Shown: positions 33,801-35,762 of the stretch, one piece after another
Position numbering within the stretch: position 1 is the stretch's first letter
How the letters are laid out: each line of letters opens with the position of its first letter
Source: Thermosipho sp. (in: thermotogales)
GTDB taxonomy: Bacteria > Thermotogota > Thermotogae > Thermotogales > Fervidobacteriaceae
Direction of reading: 5' to 3'
NCBI GenBank assembly: GCA_030153605.1
Contig: JASKLO010000014.1
Coordinates: 1 to 35,762 of the forward strand
Length of the DNA stretch: 35,762 nt
Notes under the pieces: model-generated
Seen by the model: only the letters and a program-made list of their open reading frames with translations
What the model was told of the DNA's origin: nothing
Databases searched by the model: none
Program-made: the position numbers and the translations under genes

Positions 33801-34438
33801 CATATCCAAAAGATGTTGCATTTGAGCCTTTTAAAGGCTTATTTGATATGACAGATGTTGTAGTAATGGAGAATGATGAGGCATATATTTTCCAAATCAA
33901 ATTCGTTGAAATGACAAATCCTTGGGGTGCTCCAAAAGGATTTTCACATCAACTTATTAATATATACCTTGATACAAAACCTGGAGGAAGAACAGATACT
34001 TACAATGAAGGTGCAAGAGTTCAATTTGATGAAAATCATCCGTGGGATTACTTTGTAAAAGTAGCCGGGTGGCCTTCTTATGGACAATTTTTTGCTACAA
34101 GCGATGGTCAAGAAATTGGTGAGGCAGTTAGTGTAGAAGCTGACACTGGTGAAAAAATTATAAATGTTATTATTTTTAAAAAGTATTTAGACATTTCTGA
34201 TAATATTTATGCTTACATTCTTGTAGGAAGTCAGGATGGATATGGACCTGATAACTTTAGGCCAGTAACCCCTGAACCCGGTCAATGGACTTTAGGAGGA
34301 TATCCAAAAGATTCAAAAGATATGGCGCCATATGTTGTTGATATACTTGCACCAGAAGGTTATGATCAAAAAACCATTCTTTCTTCATATGTGCCGGGAA
34401 GTAAATATACAACGGTGTTACCAGTAAAAATTAAATAA
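30896..34438 (+). CDS. secreted GH57 alpha-amylase/amylopullulanase
   Basis: Exported starch hydrolase of 1180 residues. Signal peptide about 1-19. Two tandem glycogen-binding (CBM48/AMPK-beta-like) modules lie at about 25-110 and 145-235, with matching AGNFNNWNP and AGNFNSWDP and DDGFGGYNG and DDGFGGKNG motifs. The GH57 catalytic domain starts at about 256 (NVALIWHHHQPLYK). The nucleophile is Glu498 in GMWPSEQA and the acid Asp602 in ALDGENAWEHYP. A linker follows (about 770-930). The C-terminal domain (about 930-1150) resembles the glucodextranase C-terminal domain (FKDPVGDEYGPGTYTYPKD). Start GTG 30896 after AGGGGG. It is probably surface-attached or secreted, and its product specificity is open. 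Confidence 0.92.
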   Translation: MRKFFIFTLLLAAFIVFSAVYVENGKVVFTFKEALDAKVVYLAGNFNNWNPTELTMKKEDGVWKISLELEPGTYQYKYVIEGTNWKEDPEAPGYVDDGFGGYNGIFSLIEKDGKLVIVGAGSQKGEEKTSEIEVNENFNPENFYIDEEGYVVIRFFAKDAEYVTIAGNFNSWDPEANECYETGDGWWEAVLEIGEGSYQYKFVINGEKWETDPNAPAFIDDGFGGKNGYFEIFEKVGKLVVGLKNVENANKEAKPLNVALIWHHHQPLYKIPGSDEYMMPWVRAHGVNDYPYMADLVEEYLEKGSVTFNIVPSLLLQIQDYLKGATDEYQRLSLKEEDKLTKEEKKFIIDHFFDINPQFVNAHKRYKELMELKTSGKEFSNQDLLDLKVCWNLYWINIEYIQSDPKLSELLDKEHYTRDDLLYVLEFHKKILSTIVDKYKKLWEEGKIELTTTPFYHPILPILVDKGWIDDANGQIKEGLNYFEQIFGKRPEGMWPSEQAVSQEAAILFAKNNVKWIVTDKAILQKSGIDTGNIENLFRPYKLKTNEGGIIVFFRDTDLSNRISFKYSQMNAEDAVNDFIEALHEYQKLNTSGDLIVTIALDGENAWEHYPNNGNDFRKLLYKKLSEDPLINLVTPSQYIEKYEIKNELETLAKGSWAGGILDTWIGEKEENEAWDRLSKAREILLNNVDIQENDLARHVLYAAEGSDWFWWYGADQDAGNNEVLFDQQFKNLLIKMYEIAGYEDIPSYLYIPNKKPAPPTTGVIKKIEYTINGQLDDSEKTTAIFDDTLDENILQKIVVGRGDIGLYVGVQLDKIAKEYLGEDIKVEIYADSPKAEKFNAKTYYSKEKVTPLGFALSYRFVINLKTWEKRNKVSFYKASGNDTWILTTADIKGAVGDIVEFAIPYDLLNVKSGEEFNFAVVISKDRQDVDFAPNSGPINVILPAVVTGEILKIFKDPVGDEYGPGTYTYPKDVAFEPFKGLFDMTDVVVMENDEAYIFQIKFVEMTNPWGAPKGFSHQLINIYLDTKPGGRTDTYNEGARVQFDENHPWDYFVKVAGWPSYGQFFATSDGQEIGEAVSVEADTGEKIINVIIFKKYLDISDNIYAYILVGSQDGYGPDNFRPVTPEPGQWTLGGYPKDSKDMAPYVVDILAPEGYDQKTILSSYVPGSKYTTVLPVKIK

Positions 34439-34443
34439 ATTTT

Positions 34444-34472
34444 GCCTGGTCTCGTTTGAGACCAGGCTTTTT
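34444..34472 (+). terminator. intrinsic terminator after GH57
   Basis: A perfect 10-bp stem GCCTGGTCTC/GAGACCAGGC (34444-34453 and 34458-34467) with a GTTT loop is followed by TTTTT. It starts 6 nt after the GH57 stop. Confidence 0.95.
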
Positions 34473-34488
34473 AATTGGAGGATATAAA

Positions 34489-35346
34489 ATGCTTTATTTT
34501 ATATTATCTTTTGCAATTTCTGTTGTTGTTATACCCCTTTTTGGAAAATTAGCAATTAAATATCATATAACAGATCAAAAAGAAAAAAGTATTCCCTATC
34601 TAGGAGGAATGGGAATATTTTTTTCAATAATTTTAGTTGCACCTTTTGATTTATTTGTGAAATCTTTTCTAACTATTTTAGCATTAATAGGTATTTATGA
34701 AGATTTAAAACGAAAAATATTAAAATTTAATTTTTTAATTATACTTTTTTCGCTTTTGATTGTTAATTTTAAATATGTTGGTCTAATATTTATTCCCTTA
34801 GGTATTTTAGTTGGGTACTTTTTAATAGAAACTTTTAAGAAGATTGATAATTTTGATGGAGTAGCTGCTTCATTAGGAATTATGACAGGGCTTGGATTTT
34901 ATTTTTTTGCTACGAGTAATTACGATAAAATTTTGTTAATGTCCTTAATTGGTTCATTATTTGCGTTTATTTTTTATAATTTTCCACCATCTAGAATTCA
35001 ACTGGGTAAGATAGGAAATTATTTAATAGGAGGAGTAATAGTAATTGCAATTCTTTCATCGTCAAGAGGAGGATTAATACATCTTTTAACTTCTTTAATA
35101 GTTTTAACACCAGTATTTTTGGAATCTTTTCCTCATTTATTAAAAAAATTTAAATATTCTTTAAGTGCAAAGCTTTTTAAAATTACGAATAACAAGAGAA
35201 AAATGCTTTATTTAATTTGGGTGATTTCAGGTTTATACCTTCTTATTTCTTTATCAATTTTATATGGAATTATTAATTGGCAAATAAGTGTTTTGTTTTA
35301 TTTGGTTTTAACTGCGTTGTTAATTTTTTATCCCAAATTAGATTAA
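34489..35346 (+). CDS. MraY/WecA-fold (GT4-type) membrane protein with altered active site
   Basis: 285-residue polytopic protein of the polyprenyl-phosphate N-acetylhexosamine-1-phosphate transferase fold. Matching parts: DQKEKSIPYLGGMGIFF (usual KPIPRLGG), GIYEDLKRK (68-76; usual GxxDDxxD), KIDNFDGVAA (118-127; usual N-x-xDGxDGLA), and FPPSRIQLGKIGN (165-177; usual PAxIFMGDxGS). The catalytic positions differ: the DD pair is ED and the Mg-binding Asp of GDxGS is Lys174. The His-rich third loop of true MraY/WecA is missing. About nine hydrophobic segments are seen. I start at ATG 34489 behind TTGGAGG; a frame extending to 34456 runs through the terminator. It may be a non-catalytic or altered relative. 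Confidence 0.7.
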   Translation: MLYFILSFAISVVVIPLFGKLAIKYHITDQKEKSIPYLGGMGIFFSIILVAPFDLFVKSFLTILALIGIYEDLKRKILKFNFLIILFSLLIVNFKYVGLIFIPLGILVGYFLIETFKKIDNFDGVAASLGIMTGLGFYFFATSNYDKILLMSLIGSLFAFIFYNFPPSRIQLGKIGNYLIGGVIVIAILSSSRGGLIHLLTSLIVLTPVFLESFPHLLKKFKYSLSAKLFKITNNKRKMLYLIWVISGLYLLISLSILYGIINWQISVLFYLVLTALLIFYPKLD

Positions 35347-35661
35347 AATAATAGCAAAAAAATGGAATATACTTCCAGCAAGTACAAAAATATGCCAAAA
35401 AGCGTGATGGTAAGGAATTTTCCGCCATATATAAAATATTGTTCCTGCCGTGTAAAAGATTCCTCCGATAAAAAGAAATAACATTCCAAAATGATTAAGC
35501 TTAATACTTAATGGTTTTAGGACAAAAATTACGAGCCATCCCATTGCTATATATAGTAAAGTTGAGAAAATAACAAATTTTTTGACAAAAAAGACTTTAA
35601 AGATAATACCAAGAATTGCTAAAATCCAAACAATAGAAAATATAAGCCAACCTATTTTTCC
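35338..35661 (-). pseudogene. hemolysin-III family gene, 5' half missing
   Basis: The open minus-strand frame (35661 down to TAA 35338) encodes about 107 residues matching the C-terminal half of HlyIII/PAQR membrane proteins. These include IGWLIFSIVWILAILGIIFK, YIAMGWLVIFVLKPL, GGIFYTAGTIFYIW and the terminal HHAFWHIFVLAGSIFHFFA with its metal-site histidines. The family is normally about 210 residues. A stop (35662-35664) directly precedes the first matching residues, and no ATG, GTG or TTG occurs before 35544. The N-terminal half, with its SxxxH metal motif, is not in the next 100 nt. The 3' end overlaps the preceding convergent gene by 9 nt. Confidence 0.7.
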
Positions 35662-35682
35662 TTATAGATGAAACTATTTTAG

Positions 35683-35712
35683 GCATGGGGATTTTATGCT
35701 CCATGCTTTTTT
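35683..35712 (+). terminator. intrinsic terminator, plus strand
   Basis: An 8-bp stem GCATGGGG/CTCCATGC (35683-35690 and 35699-35706, one G-T pair) with an 8-nt loop is followed by six T. No intact plus-strand gene ends just before it. It may serve the MraY-like gene, ending 340 nt earlier, or belong to a gene lost at the junction with the HlyIII fragment. Confidence 0.8.
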
Positions 35713-35762
35713 GATATAAAAGATCAAAATATAGAAATATAATTTTGAAAATAGTATAATAA

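Noticed and set aside
34456-34488. Longer start for the MraY-like gene
   Set aside because: It would begin inside the GH57 terminator hairpin; the ATG at 34489 has its own GGAGG.

Overview
The window is AT-rich (roughly 30% G+C by eye), densely coding and bacterial. Strong AGGAGG-type ribosome binding sites, frequent GTG and TTG starts, and long runs of genes overlapping by about 4 nt suggest a thermophilic member of the Thermotogota, most likely Thermosipho or a close low-GC relative. Supporting features are a pyrophosphate-type phosphofructokinase, a MurC with an unusual GTDGKTTTT P-loop that I recall from Thermotoga MurC, a secreted GH57 amylase with paired glycogen-binding modules, and a signal-peptide/HExxH/beta-barrel protein of the kind expected in an outer 'toga'. 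The genus assignment is inference. No decisive marker such as 16S rRNA is present.

Layout. (1) Positions 1-6734, minus strand: an eight-gene run with gaps of at most 11 nt, transcribed from a promoter near 6791-6819. Its order is pheS, truB, ychF, a DUF370/RemA-like gene, a B12-binding radical SAM gene, a nitrilase-family hydrolase, a ZIP metal transporter and a sugar-nucleotide-type oxidoreductase cut by the window edge. (2) 6841-9100, plus strand: an M20 amidohydrolase and diaminopimelate decarboxylase, probably the end of lysine biosynthesis. (3) 9097-12077, minus strand: a PEBP-family protein and a large envelope metallopeptidase-like protein. (4) 12159-13619: an SDR dehydrogenase and a SagB-like nitroreductase, convergent. 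(5) 13738-25312, plus strand: a ten-gene run of hydroxyacid dehydrogenase, murG, murC, smc, a PAS-GAF protein, a DUF218 protein, a 36-residue membrane peptide, rhomboid protease, asparaginase and an AI-2E/PerM-type membrane protein. (6) 25312-26083: a probable decayed gene, a His-rich DUF1292 protein and tRNA-Thr(GGT) with its own promoter and terminator. (7) 26147-30810, plus strand: iron-type alcohol dehydrogenase, PPi-PFK, an MnhD-like antiporter subunit, ComB-like phosphatase and an MnhC-like subunit. (8) 30896-35346: the GH57 enzyme with terminator, then a MraY/WecA-fold protein with altered catalytic positions. (9) 35338-35762: the C-terminal half of a hemolysin-III gene that has lost its 5' half, then a terminator.

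Most genes are housekeeping: peptidoglycan synthesis (murG, murC), chromosome segregation (smc), translation (pheS, truB, ychF, tRNA), glycolysis and fermentation (PFK, Fe-ADH) and starch use (GH57). I see no CRISPR array, insertion sequence, prophage or obvious defence island. The more unusual points are a mirror-symmetric divergent promoter at 13654-13698, two decayed genes, a split two-subunit Mrp-like module around comB, a probable AUA start codon, the co-translated smc/PAS-GAF pair, a small membrane peptide beside rhomboid, and the degenerate MraY-like enzyme. I do not claim any of them as a proven new system.
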